Positions 7,940 through 17,841 are shown, numbered from the stretch's first letter. The stretch is 64,000 nucleotides of DNA from Rhodococcus sp. RD6.2 (GCF_001040705.1 NZ_CVQP01000010.1:74251-138250), one strand, 5' to 3'. Program-made: numbers and translations. The notes: generated from the sequence alone by a model not told the origin.

Positions 7940-8314
7940 CTCGGAGTCTCGTCACTGAAGGATGCGTGCGGGAACAAACTCATGGTCCTCGGCCTCTTCC
8001 AGGTCCCCGCCGAGGCGCTCGCGAACGTCAAGCAGGCCCTGGGCACCCCGGTCGCGCATTCCGTCTACACCAAGATGCGGATGGCGGACCGCAAGTCGGC
8101 CACCCCGCTGTACCTGTACAACGGCGGCCAGGACTTCTGGGTTCCGGCGCTGGGCACCCGGAACCTGTACGACGAGCAGTGCGGCTACGGCGCGCCCGCC
8201 GTGTACCGGCAGGTTCCCGGTGAGCACTTCGCCGCCGAGCTGACCGGCGTCGGCGATGCCTTCGACTGGGTCGACGCCCGGCTGCGTGGAGAGCCCGCCC
8301 CCAGCGAGTGCTGA
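7940..8314 (+). pseudogene. C-terminal remnant of a secretory lipase gene
   Basis: The frame is open only after a TAG at 7937–7939 and encodes about 124 residues. The segment TPLYLYNGGQDFWVPALGTRNLYDEQ followed by VPGEHFAAE matches the C-terminal end of LIP-family secretory lipases, including the catalytic Asp (GGQDFWVP) and His (GEHFAAE) region. Full members are about 400 residues with a signal peptide and a nucleophile-Ser motif; neither is present. An ATG at 7982 could start a 110-residue product, but with no good ribosome binding site. I read it as a decayed gene whose 5' two-thirds is lost. Confidence 0.65.
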
Positions 8315-8329
8315 AACTCTCGGAAAATC

Positions 8330-8367
8330 CTGCGGCCCCGGCGATCACACGATCACCGGGGCCGCAG
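8330..8367. terminator. Terminator after leuS
   Basis: A perfect 12-bp inverted repeat, CTGCGGCCCCGG and CCGGGGCCGCAG, with a 14-base loop. It lies ten bases beyond the leuS stop and can serve leuS and the lipase remnant facing it. Confidence 0.75.
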
Positions 8368-8377
8368 GGCGTTCAAC

Positions 8378-11230
8378 TCACTTGACGATGTTGACCATCT
8401 TGCCGGGCACGACGATCACCTTGCGGGGCGCATTGCCCTCGAGGAACGCGACGATCTTCTCGTCGGCGAGGGCCGCGGCCTCGATGACATCCGGCTTCGC
8501 ATCCGCCGCGACGGTGACGCGGCTGCGGACCTTTCCGTTGACCTGGATCGGGTACTCGACCGAATCCTCGACGAGCCACTTCTCGTCCGCAGTCGGGAAC
8601 GGGCCGTGCGCGAGCGACGTCTCGTGCCCGAGCCGCGACCACAGTTCCTCGGCGACGTGCGGAGCGACCGGAGCGAGCATCAGCACCAGCGGCTCGACGG
8701 CGGCACGCGGCGCCCCGTTCGGGTACGCCTTGGTGAGGTGGTTGGTCAGCTCGATCAGCTTCGCGACGGCCGTGTTGTCGCGCAGCGCCGTGTAGTCGGC
8801 GTTGACGCCGTCGATCGCCTTGTTCAGCGCCCGCAGCGTCTCTTCGGTCGGCTCGGCGTCGGTGACACGGACGGCGCCGGTCTCCTCGTCGACGGCGACG
8901 CGCCACGCACGCTGCAGGAAGCGCTGCGCACCGACGACGTCCTTCGTCGCCCACGGCCGCGAGGTGTCCAGCGGACCCATCGACATCTCGTACACGCGCA
9001 GCGTGTCGGCGCCGTACTCCTCGCAGATCTCGTCCGGCGCAACGGCATTCTTCAGGGACTTGCCCATCTTGCCGTACTCGCGGTTGACCTCGGCGCCCTC
9101 GTAGAAGAACTTTCCATCCTTCTCGACGACGTCCGCGGCGGGCACGTACACACCGCGGCTGTCGGTGTATGCGTACGCCTGGATGTAGCCCTGGTTGTAG
9201 AGGCGCCGGTACGGCTCCGAGGAGCTGACGTGCCCGAGGTCGAAGAGCACCTTGTGCCAGAACCGGGAGTACAGCAGGTGCAGCACCGCGTGCTCGACGC
9301 CGCCGACGTACAGGTCGAGGCCACCGGGATCGTTCGGGCCGTGCAGCTCCGGACGCGGACCCATCCAGTACTGCTCGTTCTCCTTGGCGCAGAACGTGTC
9401 CTGGTTGGTGGGGTCGATGTAGCGCAGCTGGTACCAGGAGCTACCCGCCCACTGCGGCATCACGTTGGTGTCGCGGTGGTAGTTCTTCAGGCCGTCGCCG
9501 AGGTCGAGCTCGACGTTCACCCAGTCGGACGCCTTCGCCAGCGGGGGCGAGGGCTCGGAGTTGGCGTCGTCCGGATCGAAGGAGACGGGTGCATAGTCCT
9601 CGACCTCCGGGAGTTCCACCGGCAGAGCGGATTCCGGGAGTGCGTGCGCGAGACCCTGATCGTCGTAGACGACCGGGAACGGCTCGCCCCAGTACCGCTG
9701 ACGCGCGAACAGCCAGTCGCGCAGCTTGTACTGGATGGTGCCGATGCCGCGGCCGTCGGCCTCGAGGTGCGCGATGACGGACTTCTTCGCCTCGTCCACC
9801 GGAAGCCCGTCGAGGAAGCCACTGTTCACCAGCGGACCGTCGCCGGTGTACGCGGCCTCGGTGACGTCGCCGCCGGAGATGACCTCGAGGATCGGCAGCC
9901 CGAGTTCGGTGGCGAACTCCCAGTCGCGGTGATCGTGACCGGGCACGGCCATCACGGCGCCCGTGCCGTAGCCGGTGAGCACGTAGTCTGCGATGAACAC
10001 CGGAACCTTGTGTCCGTTCACCGGGTTGACGGCATAGGAGCCGAGGAAGACGCCGGTCTTCTCCTTGCTCTCCTGCCGTTCGAGGTCGGACTTCGCGGCG
10101 ATCGCGGCGCGGTACGCGGCGACGGCGTCGACCGGGTTCGAGGCTCCGCCGGTCCAGCGTGCATCGACGTCGGCCGGGTACGCGTCGGCGACGAGCTGGT
10201 CGACCAGCTCGTGCTCGGGCGCGAGCGCGACGTAGGTGGCGCCGAAGAGGGTGTCCGCGCGGGTCGTGAAGACCTCGATGTCGTGCTCGGCGGCGGAACC
10301 CTCACGGTGTGCCGCGAACTTGACCCGCGCGCCGTGGCTGCGCCCGATCCAGTTGCGCTGCATGGACTTGACCTTCTCCGGCCAGTCCAGGTACTCGAGG
10401 TCGTCGGTGAGGCGGTCGGAGTACGCGGTGATCCGCATCATCCACTGCCGCAGGTGCTTCCGGAACACGGGGAAGTTCCCGCGCTCGGAGCGCCCGTCCG
10501 CGGTGACCTCCTCGTTGGCCAGCACGGTACCCAGACCGGGGCACCAGTTGACCATCGAATCCGACTGGTAGACAAGGCGGTACGAGTCGATCTCGGCGTG
10601 CTTCTCGGCGTCCGACAGATCCGACCAGGCGCGGCCGTCGGCGGGAGTGCGCACACCCGAGACGAACTCGGCCTCCAGCTCGGACACCGGCCGGGCCCTG
10701 TTTGCCTCGGTGTCGTACCAGGCGTTGTAGATCTGCAGGAAGATCCACTGCGTCCAGTGGTAGAAGTCGACGTCGGTGGTCGCGACGCTGCGGCGCTCGT
10801 CGTGACCCAGACCCAGCCGGCGCAGCTGGCGCTTCATGTTCGCGATGTTCGCCTCGGTGGTGGTGCGCGGGTGTGTACCCGTCTGCACCGCGTACTGCTC
10901 GGCGGGCAGGCCGAACGCGTCGTAGCCGAGGGTGTGCAGCACGTTGTGGCCGTGCATCCGGTGGAACCGGGCGAAGACGTCGGTGGCGATGTAGCCGAGG
11001 GGGTGCCCGACGTGCAGGCCCGCACCCGACGGGTACGGGAACATGTCCTGCACGAACAGCTTGTCGGCGGGCAGCGCGCCGGCGAGGTCGCCGACCGGGT
11101 TGGGCGCGTTGAAGGTGCCCCGCTCTCGCCACAGGTCCTGCCACCGGGCCTCGATTCGGCCCGCGAGGTCCGCGGTGTAACGGTGCTGGGGGGTCGCGTC
11201 GCCGCCTTGCTGCTGCACTGACTCGGTCAC
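8378..11230 (-). CDS. leuS: Leucyl-tRNA synthetase
   Basis: 950 residues, the usual length for actinobacterial LeuRS. It charges tRNA-Leu with leucine in the cytoplasm. The class I signatures are present: HVGH at residues 73–76 (in [17 protein letters not shown]) and KMGKS near residue 720, a KMSKS variant common in actinobacteria. The large CP1 editing domain lies between them, and the C-terminal anticodon-binding region ends in [16 protein letters not shown] at 11230 ([10 protein letters not shown]) is preferred over an upstream GTG at 11311, because related proteins start there. Confidence 0.96.
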   Translation of the reverse strand: MTESVQQQGGDATPQHRYTADLAGRIEARWQDLWRERGTFNAPNPVGDLAGALPADKLFVQDMFPYPSGAGLHVGHPLGYIATDVFARFHRMHGHNVLHTLGYDAFGLPAEQYAVQTGTHPRTTTEANIANMKRQLRRLGLGHDERRSVATTDVDFYHWTQWIFLQIYNAWYDTEANRARPVSELEAEFVSGVRTPADGRAWSDLSDAEKHAEIDSYRLVYQSDSMVNWCPGLGTVLANEEVTADGRSERGNFPVFRKHLRQWMMRITAYSDRLTDDLEYLDWPEKVKSMQRNWIGRSHGARVKFAAHREGSAAEHDIEVFTTRADTLFGATYVALAPEHELVDQLVADAYPADVDARWTGGASNPVDAVAAYRAAIAAKSDLERQESKEKTGVFLGSYAVNPVNGHKVPVFIADYVLTGYGTGAVMAVPGHDHRDWEFATELGLPILEVISGGDVTEAAYTGDGPLVNSGFLDGLPVDEAKKSVIAHLEADGRGIGTIQYKLRDWLFARQRYWGEPFPVVYDDQGLAHALPESALPVELPEVEDYAPVSFDPDDANSEPSPPLAKASDWVNVELDLGDGLKNYHRDTNVMPQWAGSSWYQLRYIDPTNQDTFCAKENEQYWMGPRPELHGPNDPGGLDLYVGGVEHAVLHLLYSRFWHKVLFDLGHVSSSEPYRRLYNQGYIQAYAYTDSRGVYVPAADVVEKDGKFFYEGAEVNREYGKMGKSLKNAVAPDEICEEYGADTLRVYEMSMGPLDTSRPWATKDVVGAQRFLQRAWRVAVDEETGAVRVTDAEPTEETLRALNKAIDGVNADYTALRDNTAVAKLIELTNHLTKAYPNGAPRAAVEPLVLMLAPVAPHVAEELWSRLGHETSLAHGPFPTADEKWLVEDSVEYPIQVNGKVRSRVTVAADAKPDVIEAAALADEKIVAFLEGNAPRKVIVVPGKMVNIVK

Positions 11231-11370
11231 TTGTTCGCTGTCTTCTCTGCGCTGGGGGGCTTCGGGTAGACGGTCACCCGCACCCGCATTTCGGGCAGGG
11301 TTTCCCGACACCAGCCTAGAGTGTCACCCTCCGGGAGCCGCCGAACGGCCCCCGCCGTACCCTGGTAGCC

Positions 11371-11877
11371 GTGTTCATCGTTGCAAGTGTGCTGCTCGTC
11401 GTCGCCGTGGTCGTCGGAGGTGTCGCGGCCGCCGCGATGACCGGACGGCTTCCGCGCAACCGCTGGGCCGGTGTCCGCACACCCGACACCCTCGCGTCCG
11501 AGGAGACGTTCCGCCTCGCCAACCGCATCGCGGCCCCGACCCTCGCGGTGGCGGCGTTGCTGCTGGTCATCGGCGCTTTCGGTGCGCTCGCACTCGGTAC
11601 CGTCGCCGGACTCGCCGTCGCCGGACTCGCCGTCCTGACGGCGCTCGTCGCCGCCGGATTCGGCGGCACCGCCGGAGCCCGCGCGGCCGCCGCGGCCGCG
11701 CCCGCCGGATGCGGTGACGCCTGCGGTTGCGGCAGCGCACCCGATACCTCGGATGTCGACACCGCAACCACGTCGGCCTGCGCCTCCGAGTCCCCCGCGG
11801 ACGCGGCAGCCGCCGCGGACTGCGGCACGGATTCCTGCGGTTCGTGCTCCCTCAAGGGTGCCTGCCTGCCGCACTGA
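11371..11877 (+). CDS. SdpI-like membrane protein with Cys-rich tail
   Basis: 168 residues. Helices lie at about residues 1–22, 50–70 and 72–95. Between the first two, RLPRNRWAGVRTPDTLASEETF is the SdpI/YhfL-type signature. The last 60 residues are unlike the core: they hold eleven Cys in patterns such as CGDACGCG and CGTDSCGSCSLKGAC, separated by Ala/Thr/Asp-rich linkers. This tail could bind a metal or form disulfides, but no known motif was recognised. It starts with GTG at 11371 and is divergent from leuS. Confidence 0.7.
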   Translation: MFIVASVLLVVAVVVGGVAAAAMTGRLPRNRWAGVRTPDTLASEETFRLANRIAAPTLAVAALLLVIGAFGALALGTVAGLAVAGLAVLTALVAAGFGGTAGARAAAAAAPAGCGDACGCGSAPDTSDVDTATTSACASESPADAAAAADCGTDSCGSCSLKGACLPH

Positions 11878-11887
11878 GGCACGAGCG

Positions 11888-13117
11888 TCATTCGGCGACC
11901 GAGTGCAATGACCTGCCGACGGCTGCCGCGATCCGCGACGCGGGCGGCAGATTCCCGGCGTCACACTCGACGCCGACCCACAGCCGACCTGCATAGGACG
12001 CGGCGGTGAAGCCGACGCGTACGTTCCCCGCGAGAGGGCCGAGAGGCCACATCTCCGCCAGCGGCGCACCGTCGAGTGTCAGGGGATGCCGCGGACCCCG
12101 GACGTTCGACGCCACCGTTGCGATGACCCGCTGATGACGGGTGAAGACGTTGAACAGCGGCGGCGACGGCACGCCCGCCGTACCCGAGGCGCGGGCAAGT
12201 GGCTTCGACTCCGACGTCCGCCGCGCGACGATCCTCAGAGCCACCTCCGGTTCCGTGAGCGGCACACCGACGAGCATCACCCCGACGGCATTGTGCGCGG
12301 TGCCACGGGTGGCGACCCGCACCGGGACCGAGACCGTCAACTCGTCCGGCACCTGCTCGCCCGCCTCCGTGACCACCGCGCGCAGCCCCTGCCCGACCGC
12401 AACGAGATAGGCATCGTTGACCGTTGCGCCGAGCGTGAGTGCGCCTGCCTCCAACCGGTCCAGGTCCACGCTGGTCGAGGCGACATCGCGGGTACGGCCG
12501 ACCGGTCCGAGCAGCGCCCGTGACCGCACCGGTCGCCGGAGGAACATCGTCAGGACATGACGGGCCCGCGCACCGAACGACGGCCGGTCGGCCTCCATGT
12601 AGGCCTCCCCGATCTCCGGCACCGGATCGACTTCCCCGCCGTCATCGAACAACCGCTCGAGCAGAGCGCTCGCTCGCGCACCGTCGACCACCGCATGGTG
12701 GAGGCGCACCACGATTCCGCACCGCCCCGGGCGGGCCCCGGGGACGAGGGTGATGTGCCACAGCGGACGATCATGGGGAAGCGGCTCCATGACCAATCGC
12801 GCGCACAGCGCTTCGAAACCGCCGTCGCCGTGCGCCGACTCGACGGTGATGTGCTCCGACACGTCGACCGGCACGCGCACCCACCACCACCGGCCGCCCC
12901 GGCGCTGCGGACGCTGCTGCAGGTCGGGCTCCCGTGCCACCCGCGGCACCAGGAACTCCGTCACTCGCTCCGCATCAGGGTGGCCGTCCGCGTCGACGAC
13001 ACCGCCCGGGCCCAGCAGCCCGGCGAGGGTCACCACATACGGCTGCCCGGTGACGTTGATGCCGAGAATCGCCGTGTCCACTGGGGAGATGGGAACGTCG
13101 GGCACCGGATCGGCCAT
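11888..13117 (-). CDS. Wax ester synthase/diacylglycerol acyltransferase (WS/DGAT) family
   Basis: 409 residues. The catalytic HHxxxDG motif is HHAVVDG at residues 140–146. The C-terminal half has the WS/DGAT DUF1298 pattern, including TVNDAYL and a late NVRGP segment. Such enzymes join an acyl-CoA to an alcohol or diacylglycerol to make storage wax ester or triacylglycerol. At 409 residues it is shorter than the usual 450–470, and the PxxR region is somewhat degenerate, so activity cannot be assumed. AAGGAG eight bases before the ATG fixes the start. Confidence 0.85.
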   Translation of the reverse strand: MADPVPDVPISPVDTAILGINVTGQPYVVTLAGLLGPGGVVDADGHPDAERVTEFLVPRVAREPDLQQRPQRRGGRWWWVRVPVDVSEHITVESAHGDGGFEALCARLVMEPLPHDRPLWHITLVPGARPGRCGIVVRLHHAVVDGARASALLERLFDDGGEVDPVPEIGEAYMEADRPSFGARARHVLTMFLRRPVRSRALLGPVGRTRDVASTSVDLDRLEAGALTLGATVNDAYLVAVGQGLRAVVTEAGEQVPDELTVSVPVRVATRGTAHNAVGVMLVGVPLTEPEVALRIVARRTSESKPLARASGTAGVPSPPLFNVFTRHQRVIATVASNVRGPRHPLTLDGAPLAEMWPLGPLAGNVRVGFTAASYAGRLWVGVECDAGNLPPASRIAAAVGRSLHSVAE

Positions 13118-13246
13118 CTTCGGGCTCCTTCGCGCCGAGGTCAACGCTTGTCGGCACTGTAGCCCCGGGGCCGGTCGCCGTGCTCGACGAGCCGTGGCCC
13201 CGGTACCACGCCGCGGGCCTCGGATCGCCTGGTTGAATCGGCGGCC

Positions 13247-14206
13247 ATGAGCGAAGCGAGAACGTTCGATCCGGCAGGCGTCGCATTCGGCGTACTCGTT
13301 CCCGTCGCCGCCGCCGTGACGGTTCTCGTCACCGCGCAGGCATGGAAGTCGCGTCTGCCCTCCGAGATCGCCACCCACTTCAGCGGGGGGACCGCCGACG
13401 GCTTCACCGCCACATCGTCCGCGTCCTGGACGTTCGTGCTGGTCATCGTCCTCGTCGGCGGCGGCTGCAGCGCGGTCGCCGCGCTGGGCCAGGCGTTGCT
13501 GATGATGCGGCGGACCATGCTGATCGTCGGTTCCGCCGTCACCGGGCTGATGTTCGCCCTGTGGCTTGCGTTGATGTCCGCGAACCTCGACATCGCCGAC
13601 CCCGCCGACGCCGACCTGTCGACGACGTCCATCGCGGTCGGAATCCTCGTCGGCGGCGCGGTCGGGCTGCTCGGGGCGTCGCTGCTGCGTGACCACCGAG
13701 ACCGCCGACCCGCGACCGAGCGTCCCGACGCCCGCCTGCCTCGCGGACCCGTCGACGTCCCGATCGTCGCGTCCGTCGGGCTCGGCACCGGCACCACCGC
13801 GGTCCTGATCGGCATCGGGGCGCTCGTCACCGTCGGCCTGTGCCGCCTCGCCGGATCGTGGTGGATGCTCGCGGTGTTCCTCCCCGTCTGCCTGCTGGTG
13901 GTCGGGCTGCTGCGCTTCCGCGTCGTGGTCGACGAGGCCGGACTGCGGGTCTTCAACATGGGGATGTGCGCGGTCGGCTACGGCGTCGACGAACTCGAGG
14001 GCGCAAAGGTCACCGAGATCGCACCGTTCCGCGACTTCGGCGGCTGGGGGCTTCGGGTCAAAGGCCGCGGCAACTACGGCGTCGTCACCGAGACCGGACC
14101 GGCACTCGTGTTCACCGCCGCGAACGGGCAGCGGCTGACCGTCACCACCGACCGGGCGGAGGAGATGGCCGGCGCCCTCAACTCGCTCGCGGACCGGCGG
14201 CTCTAG
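13247..14206 (+). CDS. DUF1648-type membrane protein
   Basis: 319 residues with about six hydrophobic helices. The N-terminal segment LPSEIATHFSGGTADGF after the first helix is the DUF1648 signature. The C-terminal soluble part (about residues 225–319) contains LRVKGRGNYGVVTETGPALVF, a PH-like strand pattern. Function is unknown. It is divergent from the WS/DGAT gene and followed by a 400-bp gap. Confidence 0.7.
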   Translation: MSEARTFDPAGVAFGVLVPVAAAVTVLVTAQAWKSRLPSEIATHFSGGTADGFTATSSASWTFVLVIVLVGGGCSAVAALGQALLMMRRTMLIVGSAVTGLMFALWLALMSANLDIADPADADLSTTSIAVGILVGGAVGLLGASLLRDHRDRRPATERPDARLPRGPVDVPIVASVGLGTGTTAVLIGIGALVTVGLCRLAGSWWMLAVFLPVCLLVVGLLRFRVVVDEAGLRVFNMGMCAVGYGVDELEGAKVTEIAPFRDFGGWGLRVKGRGNYGVVTETGPALVFTAANGQRLTVTTDRAEEMAGALNSLADRRL

Positions 14207-14432
14207 CGATACCGATACCGATACCGGCTGACCGGTTATTGATCACAAAGCGCGGCGCGGTGACCCCGCCCCGAGTAGCGTCAGTCACGCGGAGACGCGG
14301 GAAGGGTCTTCGCTGGGGTGGCCGGACCGGCATCAGTCCGTTCGGGCCGGAACCTCGCTGCTCGGACGGGCACGGTATCGGTTGATGGTGCGCCGGGGGT
14401 CGGTACCGTCCTCGCCCGGCCAGCAGTCGAGA

Positions 14433-14453
14433 CGTGACGGGCCTCCCGTCACG
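14433..14453. promoter_or_regulatory. Inverted repeat upstream of aldehyde dehydrogenase (a)
   Basis: Arms CGTGACGGG and CCCGTCACG with a 3-base loop, a perfect 9-bp stem. Possible operator or attenuator for the genes starting at 14614. Confidence 0.4.
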
Positions 14454-14462
14454 AGAGGGGGT

Positions 14463-14499
14463 CCTTGCGCGTGATCGCCACCCGCGGTCACGCGCAAGG
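14463..14499. promoter_or_regulatory. Inverted repeat upstream of aldehyde dehydrogenase (b)
   Basis: Perfect 12-bp arms CCTTGCGCGTGA and TCACGCGCAAGG with a 13-base loop, directly after repeat (a). Both share the core CGTGA/TCACG. It may bind a regulator or act as a terminator. Confidence 0.4.
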
Positions 14500-14613
14500 G
14501 CGCCGTCGCGGACACGGATGTCGCCGACGGGATCTGCCTGATCGCGGGAACACCGGTCCCACTCACCGGGACCGGACCCGACCTGACCTGGCACACGTCC
14601 TAGCGTCCGGGCA

Positions 14614-16044
14614 ATGGAACGCAACAGCGCTGCGCAAGAACAGATCTCGGCGATTCTCGACCGTCAGCACCGGGCCCACACCGCGGCCGGACCCACAACT
14701 GCGGAGCAACGCCGGGCGCGTATCCAGCGGGTGATCGACCTGCTCGTCGCCCGCGCCGACGACATCGCCAAGGCCCTCGATGCCGACTTCGGCGGCCGCC
14801 CCGAGGGGTACTCGCTGATGAACGACGTCGTCGGCTCGATCACCGCGCTGAAGTACTCCCGCGACAACCTCGAGACGTGGATGGCGCCCGACGAGCGGCC
14901 CGTCTTCGCGCCCTACGATCAGCTCGGCGCGACGGCGCGGGTGCTGCACCAGCCGAAGGGTTCGGTCGGCATCATCGGCACCTGGAACGCTCCCGTGTAC
15001 ACGCTGTTGAGCCCGCTGGCCGGGGTGCTCGCCGCCGGCAACCGCGCAGTCCTCAAGCCGTCCGAGTTGGTGCCGCGCACCGCCGGCGTGCTCGCGGACG
15101 CGGTGGCCGCCCTGCTCGACCCTGACGAGGTCGCCGTCGTCACCGGCGGCCCCGACGTCGCCGACGCGCTGACGTCGCAGCCGTTCGACCACCTCGTCTT
15201 CACCGGCAGCAGCGCGGTCGGCAAGCTGGTGATGGCCAACGCCGCAACGAATCTGGTGCCCGTCACACTCGAGCTCGGCGGCAAGTCCCCGACCATCATC
15301 GGCGCAAGCGCCGACCTCGCCGACGCCGCGCACCGCATCGCGGTAGGCAAGGCCACCAACGGCGGCCAGATCTGCGTCAGCCCGGACACCGTGTACGTGC
15401 CCGGCGACCGGCTCGACGACTTCACCGCCGCACTGCGCGAGGCGTACACCGCGCTGCTGCCGACGATCGAGGACAATGCCGACGCCGTCGCGATCGTCAA
15501 CGACCGGCACGTCGCCCGGGTCGACGGCTACGTCGCCGACGCGGTCGAGCGCGGCGCCTGTGTCGAGTCCGCACCGGACGTTCCGATGCCCGCCACCGGC
15601 CGCCGCCGCCCGCTGCGCATGGTGATCGAGCCGCCCGCCGACGCCGTCATACGGCAGGAGGAGATCTTCGGACCCGCCGTCGTGCTGCTCGGCTACGACG
15701 CGATCGACGAGGTGATCGACGCGATCAACGCGGGACCGAAGCCGTTGGCACTGTACTACTTCGGCACCGATGTCACCGAGCAGGAGGCCGTCGTCGACCG
15801 CACCCTGTCCGGCGGCGTGACGATCAACGAGGTGATGATGCACCCCGGCCTGCAGGACGCCCCGTTCGGCGGTGTCGGCGGGTCCGGCATGGGCCACTAC
15901 AACGGTCGCGAGGGTTTCCTCGAGTTCAGCCACGCCCGCGCCGTCTACGAGTCCGCGGGCCCGGACCTGCGCGGCGACTGGGGCATGATGCCGCCGTACA
16001 CCGAGCAGTTCCGCGCCATGATGGCCGCCCAGGTCACCCCGTAG
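14614..16044 (+). CDS. Aldehyde dehydrogenase, coniferyl-aldehyde-dehydrogenase-like
   Basis: 476 residues. The NAD(P)-dependent aldehyde dehydrogenase fold is shown by the general base in LELGGKSP (Glu about 220) and the nucleophile in GGQICVSPD (Cys about 254). The substrate-site pattern GSVGIIGTWNAPVYTLLSPLAG and the C-terminal YESAGPDLRGDWGMMPPY resemble the class of coniferyl and fatty aldehyde dehydrogenases. It probably oxidises the aldehyde made by the alcohol dehydrogenase 40 bp downstream, giving an alcohol-to-acid pathway. Confidence 0.87.
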   Translation: MERNSAAQEQISAILDRQHRAHTAAGPTTAEQRRARIQRVIDLLVARADDIAKALDADFGGRPEGYSLMNDVVGSITALKYSRDNLETWMAPDERPVFAPYDQLGATARVLHQPKGSVGIIGTWNAPVYTLLSPLAGVLAAGNRAVLKPSELVPRTAGVLADAVAALLDPDEVAVVTGGPDVADALTSQPFDHLVFTGSSAVGKLVMANAATNLVPVTLELGGKSPTIIGASADLADAAHRIAVGKATNGGQICVSPDTVYVPGDRLDDFTAALREAYTALLPTIEDNADAVAIVNDRHVARVDGYVADAVERGACVESAPDVPMPATGRRRPLRMVIEPPADAVIRQEEIFGPAVVLLGYDAIDEVIDAINAGPKPLALYYFGTDVTEQEAVVDRTLSGGVTINEVMMHPGLQDAPFGGVGGSGMGHYNGREGFLEFSHARAVYESAGPDLRGDWGMMPPYTEQFRAMMAAQVTP

Positions 16045-16083
16045 ACACCGTTCGCCACAACACTTTTCAGAAAGGATTCACCC

Positions 16084-17199
16084 GTGAAGACACGCGGTGC
16101 CGTCATCCGCAGCACGCCCGGCCGATTCGAGGTCGTGGAGCTGGACCTGGACGCGCCCCGGCGCGGCGAGATCACCGTCCAGATGGTCGCCTCGGGCCTG
16201 TGCCACTCCGACGACCACGTCGCCAAGGGCGACCACGCCGTCGGGGTCTATCCGATCTGCGGTGGCCACGAAGGCGCTGGGATCGTCGTCGAGGTCGGTC
16301 CGGAGACGACCGGTTTCACCGAGGGCGACCACGTCATCTTCTCGTTCGTTGCCGGCTGCGGGAGGTGCCGCTGGTGCGCGAAGGGCATGCAGAACCTCTG
16401 CGACCGTGGCGCGGCCATCATGACCGGCAGCCGCCCGGACGATCCAACGAGCTTCCGCCTGAGCCTCGACGGTGCCCCGGTCGCCCAGACCTGCGGGCTG
16501 TCTACGTTCAGCGAATACACCACCGTCAGTACCGATTCTGCCGTCAAGGTAGACAAGGACCTGCCCCTCGAGACGCTGTGCCTGCTCGGTTGCGGTGTCG
16601 GCACCGGCTGGGGCGCCGCGGTGAACTCCGCGCAGGTCTACCCCGGCCAGACGGTGATCGTGATGGGTGTGGGCGGCATCGGCATCAACGCCGTGCAGGG
16701 CGCCGCGCATGCCGGCGCGGCGCACATCCTCGCGGTCGACCCGATCGAGTTCAAGCGGGACAGCGCGCTGAAGTTCGGTGCCACCCAGGCGTTCTCGACG
16801 ATGGAAGAGGCCACCGAGGTGGCCCGCTCGCTGACCAACGGTCAGGGCGCCGACGCGGCCATCGTCACCGTCGGCGTGACCACCGGCGACCACATCGCGC
16901 AGGCGTTCTCGGCCATCCGCAAGGCCGGCGTCTGCGTGGTCACCGGCCTCGGGAAGATGACCGACGTCGGCATCCCGATCAGCCCGATGGAGCTGACGCT
17001 GTACCAGAAGCGCCTGCAGGGCTCACTGTTCGGCGCCTCCGCCCCGAGCGCCGACATCCCGTGGCTGGTAGACCTGTACACCGCCGGCAAGCTCGAACTC
17101 GACGGCCTCGTCACCACCACCTACACCCTCGACGAGGTGGCGCAGGGCTTCGACGACATGCACGCGGGTCGAAACCTGCGCGGGGTGATCGTCTTCTGA
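16084..17199 (+). CDS. NDMA-dependent zinc alcohol dehydrogenase
   Basis: 371 residues of the medium-chain zinc alcohol dehydrogenase family. Catalytic zinc ligands are Cys40 (SGLCHSDDH) and His62 (CGGHEGAG); structural zinc ligands are Cys92, 95, 98 and 106 (CGRCRWCAKGMQNLC). The nucleotide fold has GVGGIGINAVQG. Overall pattern and length match the actinobacterial NDMA-dependent (Rxyl_3153-type) alcohol dehydrogenases, which hold NAD tightly and are re-oxidised through mycofactocin in known members. The GTG start has GAAAGG upstream. It is co-transcribed with the aldehyde dehydrogenase. No mycofactocin genes are in the window. Confidence 0.87.
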   Translation: MKTRGAVIRSTPGRFEVVELDLDAPRRGEITVQMVASGLCHSDDHVAKGDHAVGVYPICGGHEGAGIVVEVGPETTGFTEGDHVIFSFVAGCGRCRWCAKGMQNLCDRGAAIMTGSRPDDPTSFRLSLDGAPVAQTCGLSTFSEYTTVSTDSAVKVDKDLPLETLCLLGCGVGTGWGAAVNSAQVYPGQTVIVMGVGGIGINAVQGAAHAGAAHILAVDPIEFKRDSALKFGATQAFSTMEEATEVARSLTNGQGADAAIVTVGVTTGDHIAQAFSAIRKAGVCVVTGLGKMTDVGIPISPMELTLYQKRLQGSLFGASAPSADIPWLVDLYTAGKLELDGLVTTTYTLDEVAQGFDDMHAGRNLRGVIVF

Positions 17200-17222
17200 T
17201 CCCGCGCGTGCGGACGCTCCAC

Positions 17223-17252
17223 CACCGTCGGGCCGAACAGGGCCCGGCGGTG
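17223..17252 (+). terminator. Terminator of the aldehyde/alcohol dehydrogenase operon
   Basis: Arms CACCGTCGGGCC and GGCCCGGCGGTG form a 12-bp stem with one T·G pair and a 6-base loop, followed by CTTTC. It lies 23 bases after the alcohol dehydrogenase stop. Confidence 0.75.
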
Positions 17253-17277
17253 CTTTCGGGCGTCCACCCGGGGTGTA

Positions 17278-17306
17278 TCTCCCACTCCCGCATCGGGATC
17301 GGGAGA
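17278..17306 (-). terminator. Terminator after secreted-protein copy 1
   Basis: Outer arms TCTCCC and GGGAGA with an inner CCCG/CGGG pairing. It lies six bases past the stop of copy 1 on the minus strand, and a matching hairpin follows copy 2. Confidence 0.55.
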
Positions 17307-17312
17307 CACGTC

Positions 17313-17617
17313 CTAACTCAGGGTAGCCAGCTCGGTGGGGAGGATGCGGAAGTCGAAGAAACAGCCAGGACGGTCCACCCCTTCCCAGACCCCTTCGCAG
17401 GACTCGCTGCTGCCCACAGCAGCGCTGCCCGACTGAACGGGGCCCGCAGCGCTGCCCAGTGGGAAAGAAGGGCTGTAACGACCTCCTCGAACAGGTCGCC
17501 GGCGTAGGGGTTGGGCTCCGCGGCCGACGCCGTGGCCCCACCGAGAGCCAGGCCGCCGCCGAGCACAGCCGTCGCAACCAGGACGGACGCGCTGCGGCGC
17601 GCCAGATTTCGAGATAT
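17313..17617 (-). pseudogene. Broken copy 1 of the small secreted protein
   Basis: The copy aligns with the two intact neighbours, but the start codon position reads ATA (17617–17615) instead of ATG and the Shine-Dalgarno AAGGAAG has changed. The signal-peptide frame VLGGGLALGGATASAAEP runs into a different frame near CTTTCCCACTGGGC; after that shift, the conserved C-terminus (two Cys, then RILPTELATLS) is read and ends at TAG. Both lesions together mark it as a pseudogene, although the reading frame after the shift is still well preserved, suggesting recent loss. Confidence 0.75.
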
Positions 17618-17841
17618 GCAAGTTCCGTCGTTCGAAAGTGTGAGGACCGGGCGCCCACACCCGACGCGGCGCCCCCCGACCGAGCCAGACTAGGGCGAAT
17701 CAGCTAGTCCTGCAGCCGAATCAGATTCGAGCTTCCGCACTTCACAGCGTTGAACACGACAGGCGGCAGGACCCCCACCGCGCGGTGGTCCTGCCGCCGT
17801 CGGGCCCGCTCACTTGGGTGATTCGGACCTGAGGAGGTGTG

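Larger units (their letters stand above)
14207..14613. other. Intergenic region with short direct repeats and two inverted repeats
   Basis: A 407-bp stretch without a credible gene. It opens with three copies of GATACC right after the stop of the DUF1648 gene, then carries two hairpins (listed separately) ahead of the aldehyde dehydrogenase gene. The promoter of the aldehyde/alcohol dehydrogenase pair should lie here. Confidence 0.5.

Noticed and set aside
8606-11221. 871-codon plus-strand frame opposite leuS
   Set aside because: Antisense shadow caused by high GC; leuS on the other strand is unambiguous.
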